Position numbers and translations under genes: made by a program. A stretch of DNA of 39,879 nt, from assembly GCA_002709665.1 (NCBI GenBank), contig PAQK01000037.1:1-39879 (forward strand), written 5' to 3'. This stretch comes from Gemmatimonadota bacterium (GTDB lineage Bacteria > Latescibacterota > UBA2968 > GCA-2709665). Of the stretch, positions 38,599-39,879 are shown in pieces. A model generated the notes under the pieces. That model did no database searches and had not been told where the DNA came from. It was given only the letters and a program-made list of their open reading frames with translations. Position 1 is the stretch's first letter. Every line of letters starts with the position of its first letter.

Positions 38599-39312
38599 GT
38601 GTACATCTACGTAGCTGTAGTCGACCAGAAGGGTTACGACGAGAACGGGCCGGGATCCGGTCACATCAAGGCCCGGTTGGAACTCGCCTCTGGTGAGCCC
38701 TGTCTCATTGTTCCTTATCGCCGTTTCAATATGAAGCTCGTGGAAGAACTAAAACCTCGCGGAATTGCTATGAGCGGCTTCGGTGGACATTTCGAAGACC
38801 GCAAGGTCAGATGGTTCTGGGGTATGGACGAGGTTTTACACCAAGCGGAGGTCCCTATCCTCTGTTTCTGTGGGAGCCACGAGGTCCTTGGATTTGCCTA
38901 CAACCAGAACTTGCGAAAAACAAAATCCCTTCGCGATCCGATCATTCGAAAACTTCGACCTAACGAGGACTTCCCGCGTCGAGCCACCGCCGATCCAAAA
39001 CTCAAGAACCGTTACCTCGCGGATGGTATATTTCCCATCCATCAAGTGAAGAAGGATCCGCTTTTCAAGGGGCTGCCAAAGAACATGCTGATGCGATGCT
39101 CCCACTCTTGCGAAGTCAAGAAGCTGCCCAGAGATTTCGAGCTCATTGCCTCGAGTGCACACTGCAAGATCGAGGGGATGCGACACAAAACAAAGACGCT
39201 CTATGGCGTACAGTTCCACCCTGAAGCTTTTGCGGCACCATACTTCCACGGTCGCACGCTGCTCAAAAACTTCGCAGATATCGTCAACGACTACTGGACC
39301 AAACGATCGTGA
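38599..39312 (+). CDS. Class I glutamine amidotransferase-like protein (GTG start)
   Basis: VPILCFCGSHEVLGFAYN nucleophile region, GVQFHPEAF triad end. Confidence 0.8.
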   Translation: MYIYVAVVDQKGYDENGPGSGHIKARLELASGEPCLIVPYRRFNMKLVEELKPRGIAMSGFGGHFEDRKVRWFWGMDEVLHQAEVPILCFCGSHEVLGFAYNQNLRKTKSLRDPIIRKLRPNEDFPRRATADPKLKNRYLADGIFPIHQVKKDPLFKGLPKNMLMRCSHSCEVKKLPRDFELIASSAHCKIEGMRHKTKTLYGVQFHPEAFAAPYFHGRTLLKNFADIVNDYWTKRS

Positions 39313-39328
39313 CCTGCCCTCATACCAA

Positions 39329-39879
39329 ATGACAGAGTTCATCCGCAACACCCGATACTGCGATCTCCCCGGGGCGGTTCACAATCATCTGAGCAAGGTG
39401 CTTCTCGACAACATCACCTCGACAATCGCTGGCTCAGCTACGCCCGCTGTAGAAATCATCAAGACCTTTGTCAAACGCGTCTTCTCCGGCAATGAATCCA
39501 CCGTGGTTGCCTCTAGAAAGCGCTCCAACCCACCGGGTGCAGCGCTCGTAAATGCTTGCTCAGCCAACGCCCTGGACATAGACGATGGCTTTCGTCTATC
39601 CAAAGGTCACCCTGGCTCAGTTGTCATCCCCGCAGCCCTCGCCCAGGCGGAAGCCCTGAATGTCTCGGGTGAACGATTCCTCACGGCTGTGATGATCGGC
39701 TACGAAATTGCGATGCGTGCAAGTGTCGCCTGGCACACACACGAGCATCGCGCCCCCAGTTACCACGGGTCCGGCTCCTGGGGAAGTCTTGGTGCGGCAG
39801 CCGCCTGCGCGTATCTGATGGACCTGAGTCCCGAACAAACCGAAATGGCCCTGGGGATCGCTGAATACCACGCACCAAT
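39329..39879 (+). CDS. MmgE/PrpD family protein (partial, runs off window end)
   Basis: Own translation from ATG 39329: LLDNITSTIAGSATPAVEIIK...NACSANALDIDDGFRLSKGHPGSVVIPAALAQAEALNVSGERFLTAVMIGYEIAMR...YHGSGSWGSLGAAAACAYLMDLSPEQTEMALGIAEYHAP; not in supplied ORF track. Confidence 0.9.
   Translation, partial: MTEFIRNTRYCDLPGAVHNHLSKVLLDNITSTIAGSATPAVEIIKTFVKRVFSGNESTVVASRKRSNPPGAALVNACSANALDIDDGFRLSKGHPGSVVIPAALAQAEALNVSGERFLTAVMIGYEIAMRASVAWHTHEHRAPSYHGSGSWGSLGAAAACAYLMDLSPEQTEMALGIAEYHAP

Overview
The window falls into two halves. Positions 1-12.4 kb look like an intact housekeeping block: a Lys/Ala-rich histone-H1-like gene start, guaB (IMP dehydrogenase), a TPR/ExbB-ExbD-ExbD/TonB/TPR cluster, a very acidic protein with a degenerate receiver domain, and a peptidase C26. 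Positions 12.4-39.9 kb are an accessory region. It mixes intact catabolic genes (lactonase, Nudix, amidase, cysteine-synthase-like, guanylate-kinase-like, heparinase II/III, GH127, PhyH, nitrilase, ceramidase-like, PepC-like C1 peptidase, polysaccharide-deacetylase-like, PIG-L, class I amidotransferase, MmgE/PrpD) with many gene remnants. The remnants are: a frameshifted and deleted MFS, a membrane ORF with one in-frame TGA, an SDR lacking its Rossmann start, a substrate-binding protein fragment, a PD40 fragment, an internally deleted URO-D, a DUF499-like C-terminus, a VOC/PhyH chimera, a PhyH split by a palindrome-rich insert, a frameshifted DUF4395-rhodanese, and a URO-D with three lesions. 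Main non-coding signals are (1) a promoter / structured RNA / terminator module upstream of guaB with two mutually exclusive 8-bp stems, (2) three ~82-bp tandem repeats before the C1 peptidase, (3) a twin-palindrome insert inside a PhyH gene, (4) a 10-bp-arm inverted repeat at 27.66 kb, and (5) a GTCCTGA heptamer array. No tRNA, rRNA, CRISPR array or intact transposase was seen. All family calls come from reading motifs by eye; no database search was run.
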